Shown: positions 1 to 7,427, counted from the first letter of the stretch. The stretch is 13,494 bases of DNA from Xanthocytophaga sp031424975 (GCA_031424975.1 JANPIL010000089.1:1-13494), one strand, 5' to 3'. Program-made: numbers and translations. The notes: a model not told the origin generated them from the letters alone.

Positions 1-31
1 CCGGACTGCTCCTTTGCCTGCGGGCTTGGCC

Positions 32-52
32 GTTGGACTTGGAAAGTCCAAC
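32..52. repeat. REP-like palindrome
   Basis: GTTGGACTT, GGA, AAGTCCAAC: a perfect 9-bp stem with a 3-nt loop and no T-run, resembling the short dispersed palindromes of Bacteroidota genomes. Confidence 0.55.
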
Positions 53-61
53 CACGCCTCC

Positions 62-93
62 CCAAAATAGTATGTTTCAAAAACACCAAACCC
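62..93 (-). repeat. 32-nt spaced motif, copy A
   Basis: On the minus strand this reads GGGTTTG, GTG, TTTT, TGAA, AC, ATACTATTTT, GG, a full match to the consensus. Its GGGTTTGG end forms the right arm of the hairpin at 85-125, downstream of the oxidoreductase gene. Confidence 0.9.
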
Positions 94-125
94 GCCCGGC
101 TTTTTATAAACCGGGCGGGTTTGGT
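85..125 (-). terminator. Hairpin terminator downstream of the oxidoreductase gene
   Basis: A perfect 15-bp inverted repeat (85-99 with 111-125) with an 11-nt loop is followed on the minus strand by one G and five T. It should end transcription from the oxidoreductase gene, although it lies about 125 nt past the stop. The 3' arm belongs to motif copy A. Confidence 0.8.
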
Positions 126-162
126 ATTCCTGCTTGTGGCATTTTACTCCGGCCAGAGGCCG

Positions 163-185
163 CCCGGCGCGGCTTCGCCGCCGGG
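163..185. repeat. GC-rich hairpin
   Basis: CCCGGCG (163-169) pairs with CGCCGGG (179-185) around a 9-nt loop, between the oxidoreductase stop and its terminator. Possibly a palindromic repeat. Confidence 0.4.
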
Positions 186-250
186 CAGTTGCCACTCGGC
201 GGAGCCAAGCAGCGGCTTGTGTTTGTTGAGCAGATTTTCCGGAAGCTCTT

Positions 251-1336
251 TCAGCCGTTCAGCCGCACGGCTTTGCCCGTACGGGCGGCTTCGTAAATGG
301 CTTCCACCACGCGGATGTCGCGCAGGCCTTCCTCGCCGGGCACCAGCAGTATTTTCTTTTGCATGATGGCCGTGGCATCGTTGTCCATTTGCAGAGCTTG
401 CTGGTTGCCGATCTTGAAGTCAATCACGCCCTTGCTGCTCTCGCCTTTGATGCCGCCGTAGGCTTGGAAAGGCTCCATTTTGAGCCAGCCATTTTCAAAG
501 GAGGCTTGCAGTTGGTTCATGTTCATGCCGAAACTGGTGGCGCAATTAGCAACCGCACCACCGGGGAATTGTAATTGGAACAGCGTGGTTTCGTCCACTT
601 CGGTATAAATCTCTGGGCGGTTGGTGAACTGCTGCGCCGTTACCAGCACCGGTTCCTCGCCGGTCACGTAGCGGGCGGCTTGCAGGGCATACACGCCCAT
701 GTCGCCCATGGCTCCGCCGCCCATCGCCTTTTTCTGTTTCCAATTGTCTTTCCGGCTTTCAAAATACCCCGCCGATGCGGTGACGAGCCGCACTTTGCCC
801 ATCGCATTTTCGCGCCGCAGCCGGATTATTTCCCGTATGTTGGGGTCGTGTTGCGTGCGGTAGCCGATGGATAGCGCAACCTTGTTGTCGCGGCAGGCTT
901 TGATCATGGCCTGGCAGTCGGCCACGGTGGGGGCCATCGGCTTTTCGCACCACACGTGCTTGCCCGCCTTGGCCGCCCGGATGGTGTATTCGGCGTGCAT
1001 GGAAGGCGGCAGCACCACATACACCACGTCGATGTCGGGGTTGTCGGCAATTTTGTCGAAATTCTGGTAGTTGTAGATATTCTTGTCCGGCAGGTTGTAT
1101 TGTTTCTGCCAGCGGGCGGCTTTTTCGGGCGTGCCCGTCACAATGCCCGCCAAGTAGCATTTCTTAGTTTGTAGCAATGCCGGAGCCAGCAAATCGGCGC
1201 TGTAATAGCCCAGGCCCACCAAGGCCACGCCGAGCCGGTCTTTGGTTTTGGGCAGGGCGCAGGCGGCCAGCGGAACGGTGGCCGCCCCGGCGGTGAGCAG
1301 GGCGGAGGTGCGGATGAAATTGCGGCGGGTGGTCAT
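251..1336 (-). CDS. Tat-exported Gfo/Idh/MocA-family NAD(P)-dependent oxidoreductase, probable lipoprotein
   Basis: The 361-residue protein has the layout of glucose-fructose oxidoreductase relatives: an N-terminal Rossmann fold with a GLGYYS glycine loop (about residues 41-46), the family EKP motif at 131-133 and a GDMGVY motif at 211-216 in the C-terminal substrate domain. These enzymes oxidise or reduce sugars, sugar acids or inositols with a tightly held nicotinamide cofactor; the substrate cannot be told here. The ATG at 1336 was chosen because it puts a twin-arginine signal (TRRNFIRTS) at the extreme N-terminus; the open frame continues upstream to 1483, but that part looks non-coding. 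The signal ends in LAAC, a lipobox at Cys26, so the mature protein may be a Tat-exported lipoprotein carrying its cofactor across folded. The C-terminus (GKAVRLNG) is where relatives normally end. A strong hairpin with a T-run lies about 125 nt downstream. Family is secure; substrate is unknown. Confidence 0.9.
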   Translation of the reverse strand: MTTRRNFIRTSALLTAGAATVPLAACALPKTKDRLGVALVGLGYYSADLLAPALLQTKKCYLAGIVTGTPEKAARWQKQYNLPDKNIYNYQNFDKIADNPDIDVVYVVLPPSMHAEYTIRAAKAGKHVWCEKPMAPTVADCQAMIKACRDNKVALSIGYRTQHDPNIREIIRLRRENAMGKVRLVTASAGYFESRKDNWKQKKAMGGGAMGDMGVYALQAARYVTGEEPVLVTAQQFTNRPEIYTEVDETTLFQLQFPGGAVANCATSFGMNMNQLQASFENGWLKMEPFQAYGGIKGESSKGVIDFKIGNQQALQMDNDATAIMQKKILLVPGEEGLRDIRVVEAIYEAARTGKAVRLNG

Positions 1337-1394
1337 GGTGGGTTGCGGGTTGTGGGTGGCGTTTCGGTACAAGGTAGCAATCAATCCGGCGCGG

Positions 1395-1426
1395 CCAAAA
1401 TAGTATCTTCCAGAAATGCCAAACCT
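1395..1426 (-). repeat. 32-nt spaced motif, copy B
   Basis: Minus-strand AGGTTTG, GCA, TTTC, TGGA, AG, ATACTATTTT, GG. It lies 58 nt ahead of the oxidoreductase start and points towards it. Confidence 0.9.
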
Positions 1427-1465
1427 TTGGGCTTTTTGCGTTTGCCGTTTTGCGTTGAAAAATGT

Positions 1466-1490
1466 AGAGATGTTGCATTGCAACGTCTTT
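1466..1490. repeat. Palindrome GTTGCATTGCAAC type, first copy
   Basis: AGAGATGTTGCA and TGCAACGTCTTT pair around a single T, with two G-U pairs. It resembles the GAGACGTTGCAATGCAACGTC palindrome I associate with dispersed repeats in this phylum. Confidence 0.6.
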
Positions 1491-1545
1491 AGTTTCCAAT
1501 GAAAATGTTTCCGGTACCAACGTTGCCAGCATCAACATTGCGTCG

Positions 1546-1569
1546 GAGACGTGGAATTGCAATGTCTTT
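1546..1569. repeat. Palindrome GTTGCATTGCAAC type, degenerate second copy
   Basis: GAGACGTGGAATTGCAATGTCTTT aligns with the copy at 1466-1490 but its arms have mismatches, suggesting decay. Confidence 0.45.
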
Positions 1570-1615
1570 GCCAACACACTTCAATTCTGCATTCCAAACT
1601 CCGCAATCCGCATTT

Positions 1616-1647
1616 GAAAAACAGTATCTTTTAAAAAGCCCAAACTC
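1616..1647 (-). repeat. 32-nt spaced motif, copy C
   Basis: Minus-strand GGAGTTTG-like left block, GGC, TTTT, TAAA, AG, ATACTGTTTT. The core carries G instead of A at its sixth base, as in copies F and K. Located between the DUF4468 and oxidoreductase genes. Confidence 0.87.
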
Positions 1648-1691
1648 CCTTGCAACTGTCCTTGTCAAGTGTTCGTTGCCACAAACCCCAT

Positions 1692-1716
1692 AAAAAAAAC
1701 GGCCTTTTGGGGCGGC
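1692..1716 (-). terminator. Weak terminator of the DUF4468 gene
   Basis: On the minus strand, 30 nt past the stop codon, a GC-rich stretch with only a short imperfect stem leads into eight T. The T-run is convincing, the stem is not. Confidence 0.35.
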
Positions 1717-1746
1717 ACGGTTGGAAATATCAGAAACAATGCCCGC

Positions 1747-2349
1747 TCAGTTCTTCCATTTGATGTCGGCTGTCTGCAAGACTTCGAGCGAAAGCACATT
1801 TTCGGGTGAGAAATACGGCGATGCCTTGGCCATGTTTGCCCGCAAGTGGCCGACGCGGGACAGCACCGCGTTGTTGGTGGCTCGTTTCATCTCGTTCCAT
1901 ACTTGCGAGTACCAATTGATATCACTTACCAGCGGCCGGTATGGATACCGCGCATCAGTGGTAAGCGTGTTCAGGGTGGCACGGCCTTGGTGCACAAAAT
2001 CGGTCAGTTCGTAGTGGTAGCCATTCTCAAATACACGTACCTGCATCCGGAAATAGATGCGGCCATTGACAAAGGCACTGCCGCCTTCGTGTTGGCTTTT
2101 AAACGGAAGGTAACCAATGGCCGTGAAAGTACACGTGGAAGGGTCAATGTTTTCCAGAAAGCTCTCCGTTTGCGACTCGGCCCGGAACCAGGCCAATGCC
2201 CGCTGGTAAAGTTCGGTTCTGGGTATGTTGGCAACGGTCACGGTATCGCTGAACGAATAGCGAACTAAGGGACTGGCTACCTGTTTCTTCTGGGCCGTTG
2301 CTGGCATCAGGATGCCGAATGCGAGGATAATCAGGAGAAGGAAGCGCAT
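1747..2349 (-). CDS. Secreted DUF4468-like protein
   Basis: This 200-residue protein has a clear Sec signal peptide (MRFLLLIILAFGILMPATA, probable cut before Gln20). The mature part opens with YSFSDTVTVANIPRTELYQRA, the pattern I associate with DUF4468, a Bacteroidota domain of unknown function with a TBP-like fold in which a short strand is followed by an 'elYqrAlaWF' helix. A central block (about 75-125) is rich in alternating strands, for example GRIYFRMQVRVFENGYHYELTDF. No catalytic residues are recognisable. It is followed at 440 nt distance by nothing obviously co-transcribed; the oxidoreductase lies 410 nt further on in the same direction behind two repeat elements and a T-tract, so it is probably its own transcription unit. 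Probably periplasmic or surface located. Family assignment rests on the N-terminal motif only. Confidence 0.78.
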   Translation of the reverse strand: MRFLLLIILAFGILMPATAQKKQVASPLVRYSFSDTVTVANIPRTELYQRALAWFRAESQTESFLENIDPSTCTFTAIGYLPFKSQHEGGSAFVNGRIYFRMQVRVFENGYHYELTDFVHQGRATLNTLTTDARYPYRPLVSDINWYSQVWNEMKRATNNAVLSRVGHLRANMAKASPYFSPENVLSLEVLQTADIKWKN

Positions 2350-2594
2350 AATGGATGAGGTTTTCCGGTGATGGGTGGTGATGCGTTTGGCGATGCTTGG
2401 GTTTTCTTACGCATGTAAGATTTTCCATATATACGCACACTTTGCAAAAGGTAAACCGGAAACCAAAGTCAATTTCGGAGCGGTGGGCCGCACCGGATTT
2501 GCGTCCGCCGGACGGCATCTGTAATAGTGCGGAACGGTATGCACAGGTGCGTGCCGCAACAAGCGGGCTGTTGTTGCTGGCCTTCGGAACCGTC

Positions 2595-2626
2595 GGGTTT
2601 GGCCTTTCCAAGGCATACTATTTTGG
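2595..2626 (+). repeat. 32-nt spaced motif, copy D
   Basis: Plus-strand GGGTTTG, GCC, TTTC, CAAG, GC, ATACTATTTT, GG. It faces copy E, 75 nt away on the other strand, within the gap between the protease and DUF4468 genes. Confidence 0.9.
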
Positions 2627-2701
2627 GCAGGTGGTCTTTTGTTTTCCCCGTAAATGAGTTGGCCTAAAAACCGGAAATATGGCTGCTGCTGCTGGTATTC
2701 A

Positions 2702-2733
2702 TCAAAATAGTATCTTCCAAAAACGCCAAACCC
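2702..2733 (-). repeat. 32-nt spaced motif, copy E
   Basis: Minus-strand GGGTTTG, GCG, TTTT, TGGA, AG, ATACTATTTT, GA. The first half is the right arm of the hairpin 2719-2763 that should terminate the protease transcript. Confidence 0.9.
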
Positions 2734-2763
2734 CGCGCATCGCTGGCGGGGTTTGGCGTTTTT
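2719..2763 (-). terminator. Terminator of the protease gene
   Basis: A perfect 18-bp inverted repeat (2719-2736 with 2746-2763) has a 9-nt loop and A/T runs at its base, so it could act on either strand. It lies 28 nt past the protease stop codon. The downstream arm is the first half of motif copy E. Confidence 0.85.
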
Positions 2764-2790
2764 TGGTTGCCGTTTTCAGTTACCGTTGTT

Positions 2791-5700
2791 TCAATACACC
2801 ACTACTTTGCGCGTCAAAACCTGCCCGCCGCCCGAAAACTTTGCCACGTACATTCCCTGCCCGTAAGCGGCCAAGTCCAGTTTCAGGTTGTCCGGGATGT
2901 TGTCCGCCGCGTAAATTTCCTGTCCCATCGCACCGTAAACCGTGATTCGTACCGTTTTCACGTTCAAAAATGCGTTCTTTTCCACCGTAATCTCATTGCG
3001 CGTGGGGTTGGGGTAGAGTTTGATTCCTTCCGAGAGCAAGTCAACGCTGCGCACCACCCGCACAAAGCGGCTGGCCGTGTCGGTGCATCCGGCGGTGTTT
3101 TCGGCCCGCAGGGTTATCCGGTAGCGTCCTTCCTTGGCATACGTGTGCGTGGGGGTTTTGCCTTTTGCGGGGATACTATTCTCGCCGAAATGCCATTCCC
3201 ATCTTACCGCGCCAACGCTGCTGTCAATCACTTGCAGTGTTTCGTTCAGGCGCAAGTCAATGGTGTCCTTGGCAAGCGTGAAGGCGGCCTTGATGGGCGT
3301 AACCGTAACCGTAACCGCCACCGGCTGGCTGCTGACCACGTAATCCGTGGCAACCACGTAGAATACCGTGTCGCGGTAAATGCGGCCCGCATTGAAGACC
3401 TGGCCAACGCCGACCAACTCTTCGGCTTGGTTGAAAAACCCGAAAACCTGCGCATTGGACGGCTGCAAAACCACCGAGTCGCCTGCACAAATGGTGATGG
3501 GCTGGATGACAGGCTGCGGACTGAGGATGCCCGGAAACACCCGCACCTGCCGCACCAGCGTATCAACGCATCCGGTGGCGTTTTCGGTGGTCAGCACCAC
3601 GTTGTATGTGCCCGTCTTCCGGTACACGTGCGCCGGGTTCTGTTCGGTGTTTGTATGTCCATCGCCAAAATTCCACGCCCAGCGCACCGCCCCGGCGGTT
3701 TGGTCGGTCAGGCGAAGCGTGTCTTGGTCATGGATTCCGAGCGAGTCTTTATTCAATTGGAAACCCGTCTCAAACACGCTGATCGTGACCGGAACTGGCT
3801 CGCTTTCGTACAGCGAATCGGTGTTGGTGACCATGATGGTCTCACTGTCCTGCACGTTTTCCAAGGCCAGCTCGCTGCCCGCGCCCAATGCCTTGACCGA
3901 TCCGTCGGGTTGTTTTTGGTAGAACCGGAACGTTTGTCCGGGCGAAGGCGCAAGCATGACGCGGCCGCCCCGGCACGTCTGCACGTTGGCCACCACTGGC
4001 TTGGAACTGCGGTTGATGGCAATGAATTTCTGCCGCGCCGCATCGGAGGTTTGCTGTATTTCAGCGATACTATTTCCGGTGACGATGGCAAAGGCCACCA
4101 CCGCCGAGTCGCCATCGGCCAGGTTACTGATGCGTGCCGAAAGCAAATGCGCCACATCGTCGGCATTGGCGGCGGTTTGGGGGCGGCTGGCTCCGCTCAT
4201 GGCAACGAGTTTCTCGGCGGCGGTGAACCCGTCAAAAATATTGATGCCTGCTTGGCTGTCAAACGCATAATGATGGGAAGCTTGGTCGGTAAGCAGCCGC
4301 AAGCCCGCGTAAGGCAGGCCGCCCGCCGGGTTGAAAACGTAGCCCAGTTGCCGCGCTGCGTCCCAACTGGCTTGGTTGTTTTGGCGCGTGCCTATCTCCC
4401 AGTCGGCAAAAAGTCCAGCGTGGAGCGAGTCCAATTTGCGGCCACTCATGTTTTTAATCTTGTATTCCACAATCACGAAGTTGTCGTTTGGCGTGTCTTT
4501 CCACGCATACGTTTGCTGTTCTATCTGCAAGCCGATGCGGGCCGGATGGAACCAGTTTTCCTGCATGATTCCACCCGCCAACACGTCCGTGAGCGGATAA
4601 TTCTGGAATGCCACGTTGCGCACCGATTCAAAATGCTGGTTCTTGGCATACGTTGGCGATTCGTTGCGCACGCAATCCGAAACGTGGTCGGCATCGGTTG
4701 CCAAAACCAGTCCGGCCTCAAACAGCAGCGGCTGGCTCCGGTGCCGGATTCCGCTGCCTTTCAGTTGCTGGTTGGCGGCAATGCCCGCATTCCAGAACGA
4801 GTACGCATCCGCGTAGCCGAGGCGGCCGTTGCTGGTGGCCGTCACTGTGGTCGGGTTCACGGCAATGTCCAGGTAATCGGGATGCACGATTTCGAGCCAC
4901 GAAAAGCCGCGCCGGAAACCGCCGTCCGTTACAGTTAGCGTGAACACGACTTCCGTATTCAGCGGAGCCGCCGGATTAACCGTAATGGCAAACGGATTGG
5001 AAATAGTATCTCCCGGATTGATCAAACCCGCCGTGTACGTGGCGTTCTGGATTGTGACCAGCGGCGAGTTGGCGGTGAGCGTGAGTGTGGCGTTGGTGAG
5101 CGGATTGAGAAGGTTTTTAAAGCTAACCGTCAGGCTGTTGATGGTGTTTGGCAGCAAGTAAGGTTGGCTTTGTGCGTTGGACACCGTTTTGCCCAGCAGC
5201 ACCACCGACTGCGTGGCCGGTTCGGTCAGGGCGCGGTACACGTTCAGCCGCCCGCTGCCGAGCTTGCCCGCATACGCGCTGTTGCCCGCAATGCCGGAAA
5301 TATCATCGGCAGTAGCCATGAGGCGTTGGCGCACCTCGGCGGCGGACAGTTGCGGATACAGCGAACGCACCAGCGCTGCGGCTCCGGCCACTATCGGGCT
5401 GGCATACGATGTGCCCGTGTCATATTGGTAGCCGCCGCCGTCTTGCGTGGAAATAATGTCCTTGCCGGGAGCCATGATGTCCACCTTGTCATTGTACGTC
5501 GAGCCGCCCGCACCGCCGCTCCACATGGCTTTGGCATCGGTTGCGTCGGTTGCGCCCACCGATAGCACGTTTTCATAGGAGGCGGGCCAGTAGTAGCGGT
5601 TCTGGTTGTCGTTTCCCGCCGAAGCGGTAATCACCACGTCGTGGTTGATGGCGGCGTAATTGATAATGTCCTGCTCCAATGACGAACCCGAGCCGGTGCG

Positions 5701-6609
5701 CCCCCACGAAAGGTTGATGACCTTGCAGCCTTTTTCGGCCAGATAAACCAAGCCCGCAAAGCCCGAAAACCGCCCCGTGGCCGGGTCGAGGCCGGTGGCG
5801 GGCAGGAAACGGCAGTTGTAGCCCACCCCCGCGCCACCCAAGCCGTTGTTTGCCTCACCCGCCGCGCAGCCCGACACCCGCGTGCCGTGCGCATTGGCGC
5901 GCAGGTTGTTGGAGTTGGCAATCATGTTCCAGCCGGCGTAGTTGTCCGTGTAGCCGTCCTTGTCGTTGTCAAGGCCGTCAATGGGGTCGGCGGTGTTGTA
6001 CTGGATGTTGTTTTTGAGGTCTTCGTGCGTCACGTCGCAGCCAAAATCAATGATGCCGATGGTCACGTTTGGGCTGCCCTTATGAACGTCCCACGCTTCG
6101 TAAGCCTTGATGTTTTGGAGCCAATACTGCTGTCCGCCAACGGGTTGCGCCAGCGGGTCGTTGGGTACGTGCATGGGCTGGAAGTTGGTGTGCAGCGGCT
6201 CGGCGTATGCCACATTGGGGTCGGCGAGCAGGCTATTGATGGCGGCCTCAAGGTTTTGGGAAACCGGAACCTCGATTGTGTAAACCGTTGACAAATCCAC
6301 GAACCCATTGTCCGTGCTGTTGATGCCTGAACCTGATTTTCGTCCGCTTTTACTGGAAACAGGGGCTTGGTTGGGGAACATCCGGCTTATTTCTTTCGCG
6401 CCGAGCCGCCGCAAAACCTCGTTGTTGCGCACCGACGGAGCCGCCGTGCGGCCATTCCGGGCGACAATAGACTTGTATTTAACCACCAGCGTGTGCGGTG
6501 CATAATGGCCGGGACGCAGCGAAACATCCCATTTGTAAGGCCGCTGCTGTGCCGTTGCGATGCCAGTAATGGCACATAAACAAATGATTATCAGTAATTT
6601 GGTTTTCAT
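2791..6609 (-). CDS. S8 subtilisin-family serine protease with PKD-like repeats and T9SS C-terminal sorting domain
   Basis: A 1272-residue secreted peptidase. Residues 1-20 are a Sec signal peptide (cut near ATA/QQ); the start at 6609 is preferred over the upstream ATG at 6663, which would bury the signal. A prodomain-like segment (about 30-145) precedes the S8 catalytic domain (about 160-465). The triad is visible: Asp188 in IIDFGCD (Phe where Thr or Ser is usual), His241 in HGTRVSG and Ser401 in GTSYASP; Asn333 in ASAGND is the oxyanion residue. An acidic loop, DGLDNDKDGYTDN (211-223), may bind calcium. A region of beta-strands (470-590) and an unassigned domain (590-860) follow, then two PKD-like repeats (about 955-1020 and 1107-1185, each with WxFG-type cores). 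The last 75 residues are a type A T9SS sorting domain (LYPNPTRNEITV, then AYGQGMYVAKF), so the protein should be exported through the outer membrane and attached or released. It contains three copies of the 32-nt motif. Confidence 0.95.
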   Translation of the reverse strand: MKTKLLIIICLCAITGIATAQQRPYKWDVSLRPGHYAPHTLVVKYKSIVARNGRTAAPSVRNNEVLRRLGAKEISRMFPNQAPVSSKSGRKSGSGINSTDNGFVDLSTVYTIEVPVSQNLEAAINSLLADPNVAYAEPLHTNFQPMHVPNDPLAQPVGGQQYWLQNIKAYEAWDVHKGSPNVTIGIIDFGCDVTHEDLKNNIQYNTADPIDGLDNDKDGYTDNYAGWNMIANSNNLRANAHGTRVSGCAAGEANNGLGGAGVGYNCRFLPATGLDPATGRFSGFAGLVYLAEKGCKVINLSWGRTGSGSSLEQDIINYAAINHDVVITASAGNDNQNRYYWPASYENVLSVGATDATDAKAMWSGGAGGSTYNDKVDIMAPGKDIISTQDGGGYQYDTGTSYASPIVAGAAALVRSLYPQLSAAEVRQRLMATADDISGIAGNSAYAGKLGSGRLNVYRALTEPATQSVVLLGKTVSNAQSQPYLLPNTINSLTVSFKNLLNPLTNATLTLTANSPLVTIQNATYTAGLINPGDTISNPFAITVNPAAPLNTEVVFTLTVTDGGFRRGFSWLEIVHPDYLDIAVNPTTVTATSNGRLGYADAYSFWNAGIAANQQLKGSGIRHRSQPLLFEAGLVLATDADHVSDCVRNESPTYAKNQHFESVRNVAFQNYPLTDVLAGGIMQENWFHPARIGLQIEQQTYAWKDTPNDNFVIVEYKIKNMSGRKLDSLHAGLFADWEIGTRQNNQASWDAARQLGYVFNPAGGLPYAGLRLLTDQASHHYAFDSQAGINIFDGFTAAEKLVAMSGASRPQTAANADDVAHLLSARISNLADGDSAVVAFAIVTGNSIAEIQQTSDAARQKFIAINRSSKPVVANVQTCRGGRVMLAPSPGQTFRFYQKQPDGSVKALGAGSELALENVQDSETIMVTNTDSLYESEPVPVTISVFETGFQLNKDSLGIHDQDTLRLTDQTAGAVRWAWNFGDGHTNTEQNPAHVYRKTGTYNVVLTTENATGCVDTLVRQVRVFPGILSPQPVIQPITICAGDSVVLQPSNAQVFGFFNQAEELVGVGQVFNAGRIYRDTVFYVVATDYVVSSQPVAVTVTVTPIKAAFTLAKDTIDLRLNETLQVIDSSVGAVRWEWHFGENSIPAKGKTPTHTYAKEGRYRITLRAENTAGCTDTASRFVRVVRSVDLLSEGIKLYPNPTRNEITVEKNAFLNVKTVRITVYGAMGQEIYAADNIPDNLKLDLAAYGQGMYVAKFSGGGQVLTRKVVVY
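3153..3184 (+). repeat. 32-nt spaced motif inside the protease gene, copy O
   Basis: Plus-strand GGGTTTT, GCC, TTTT, GCGG, GG, ATACTATTCT, with exact spacing. It is antisense to the coding strand, in codons for GENSIPAKGKTP of the second PKD-like repeat. Confidence 0.75.
4047..4078 (+). repeat. 32-nt spaced motif inside the protease gene, copy P
   Basis: Plus-strand left block ending GGTTTG, then CTG, TATT, TCAG, CG, ATACTATTTCCG. Spacing between TTTG and ATACT is exactly that of the consensus. It is antisense to codons for TGNSIAEIQQT. Confidence 0.7.
4998..5029 (-). repeat. 32-nt spaced motif inside the protease gene, copy Q
   Basis: Minus-strand GGGTTTG, 11 nt without the TTTT block, AG, ATACTATTTCC, with exact spacing. 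It runs along the coding strand and encodes AGLINPGDTISN. Confidence 0.72.
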
Positions 6610-6787
6610 AGCCGTTTTTCTCAGTTTGCGGTGTGTATCCGGACAAAACCATCGGGTAGCCAATGGATGCGCCTCGGTTTTTCGCTTTACTAAAATTACG
6701 CGGCTTGGTTGGTTTTGGGGGTGGTGTTATCGGCGGGAAACATACACTTAACAGGTTGCGGCGCAAGTTGAACCGCATGGCGGGAAA

Positions 6788-6840
6788 GCAGAATAGCCTG
6801 CCTGCCGGACAGGCAGGTATGCTTCGGAAAGCCCAAACCC
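6788..6840 (-). repeat. 32-nt spaced motif split by a 21-nt palindrome, copy N
   Basis: Minus-strand GGGTTTG, GGC, TTTC, CGAA, GC, ATA, then a 21-nt insert (6797-6817), then CTATTC. Removing the insert restores exactly 32 nt and the normal core. It lies between the divergent protease and YbjN-like genes. Confidence 0.85.
6797..6817. repeat. 21-nt palindrome inserted in motif copy N
   Basis: CCTGCCTG, CCGGA, CAGGCAGG: a perfect 8-bp stem and 5-nt loop. It interrupts the core of copy N between AATAG and TATG (plus-strand reading) without other change. Confidence 0.85.
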
Positions 6841-6841
6841 G

Positions 6842-6859
6842 CCAGCTTTTGGAAGCTGG
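6842..6859. repeat. Hairpin beside motif copy N
   Basis: CCAGCTT (6842-6848) pairs with AAGCTGG (6853-6859), loop TTGG. The flanking CCAAACCC of copy N and GTTGG at 6860-6864 can extend it imperfectly, the same arrangement as at copies A and E. Confidence 0.55.
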
Positions 6860-6986
6860 GTTGGTATGGGGGCAAAAAATCCGTGGAAATGCTTTTGTTT
6901 TTTTGTTTTTCGGCTTAACATTCCGCCGCAATTGGCTGCTGTTTATTCGCTACCGGCTTTGCCCGCCCATCCAAAACGCCCGCACA

Positions 6987-7427
6987 ATGATATCCCAGAT
7001 TGACAAGGTTGCCGACATGGTTCACCAGTACGTTGATTCCATTGGAATGGTGCGTGAGGAGATTTACGATTCCGAGAAAAAGCTGTGGCGGTGGCGCAAG
7101 GGTTCGGCCAATATCGAGGTGTTTATCCAGACGATTGTTTTCGGCAATGACACCAAGCGCGACTATGTGCGCATTTTCTCGCCGCTGATAAAAATCCCCA
7201 TCAACGACCTGCTGGGTTTCTACCGCCACCTGCTGCAACTCAACGACACGAACCTGGGCGTGAAGATTACCCTGATGCCCAAAAGCGATTGGGTGTATGC
7301 CACCTATGAGCGTGATATCCGGGGGATGGACTACCACGAGCTGGCCACCTGCATCGCCGATATGGAATACTGGGCCGACGCGCTGGACGATGAACTGAAA
7401 GCGGCTTTCCCGAATTGGAACAATTGA
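6987..7427 (+). CDS. YbjN-like / type III chaperone-fold protein
   Basis: A 146-residue soluble protein without signal peptide. The start at 6987 (MISQIDKVADMVHQYV) matches where YbjN-domain proteins begin; the open frame extends back to 6663 through a repeat and hairpin region that does not look coding. The layout is an N-terminal helix, strands around WRWRKGSANIEVFIQTI (34-50), a RDYVRIFSPLIKI segment (59-70) followed by a LLGFYRHLLQLN helix, and a C-terminal helix (MDYHELATCIADMEYWADALDDEL). This is the alpha/beta sandwich of the YbjN and CesT-like peptide-binding chaperone superfamily. In other bacteria such proteins are small stability or chaperone factors, but no partner is evident here. 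Transcribed away from the protease; bcp follows 72 nt downstream, with one repeat element filling the gap. Confidence 0.78.
   Translation: MISQIDKVADMVHQYVDSIGMVREEIYDSEKKLWRWRKGSANIEVFIQTIVFGNDTKRDYVRIFSPLIKIPINDLLGFYRHLLQLNDTNLGVKITLMPKSDWVYATYERDIRGMDYHELATCIADMEYWADALDDELKAAFPNWNN

Larger units (their letters stand above)
1337..1746. other. Intergenic region between DUF4468 and oxidoreductase genes
   Basis: Holds motif copies B and C, two GTTGCATTGCAAC palindromes and the weak DUF4468 terminator. Open frames crossing it show no protein-like composition. A promoter for the oxidoreductase must lie here, but no good consensus match was found apart from copy B. Confidence 0.6.
2350..2790. 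other. Intergenic region between protease and DUF4468 genes
   Basis: Holds motif copies D and E facing each other, the protease terminator, small hairpins at 2502-2514 (CGTCC/GGACG) and 2556-2577 (GCAACAA/TTGTTGC), and, near 2425-2458 on the minus strand, a likely DUF4468 control region containing GTTTACCTTTTGC. No coding sequence is seen. Confidence 0.55.
6610..6986. other. Divergent control region of protease and YbjN-like genes
   Basis: Holds the split motif copy N and its adjacent hairpin, then an A/T-rich stretch near 6890-6920. TAATTTTA on the minus strand near 6695 resembles a -7 box for the protease but lacks a partner. No coding sequence is seen. Confidence 0.5.

Noticed and set aside
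126..250. Minus-strand frame continuing past the oxidoreductase stop as LKELPENLLNKHKPLLGS, suggesting a C-terminal frameshift
   Set aside because: The gene already ends where its family ends (GKAVRLNG), and the later part of the frame is a GC-rich hairpin.
2397..2657. Short open frames in the gap between the DUF4468 and protease genes
   Set aside because: They cross two motif copies and hairpins and show no protein-like pattern.
2767..4938. A 723-codon open frame on the plus strand opposite the protease
   Set aside because: It is wholly antisense to a well-supported gene, its product is rich in Arg, His and Val with no domain pattern, and long antisense frames are common opposite GC-rich coding sequence.
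6610..6986. N-terminal extensions of the protease (from 6663) and YbjN-like protein (from 6663)
   Set aside because: The first would hide a good signal peptide; the second would translate a palindrome and repeat. Both extended frames have atypical composition.
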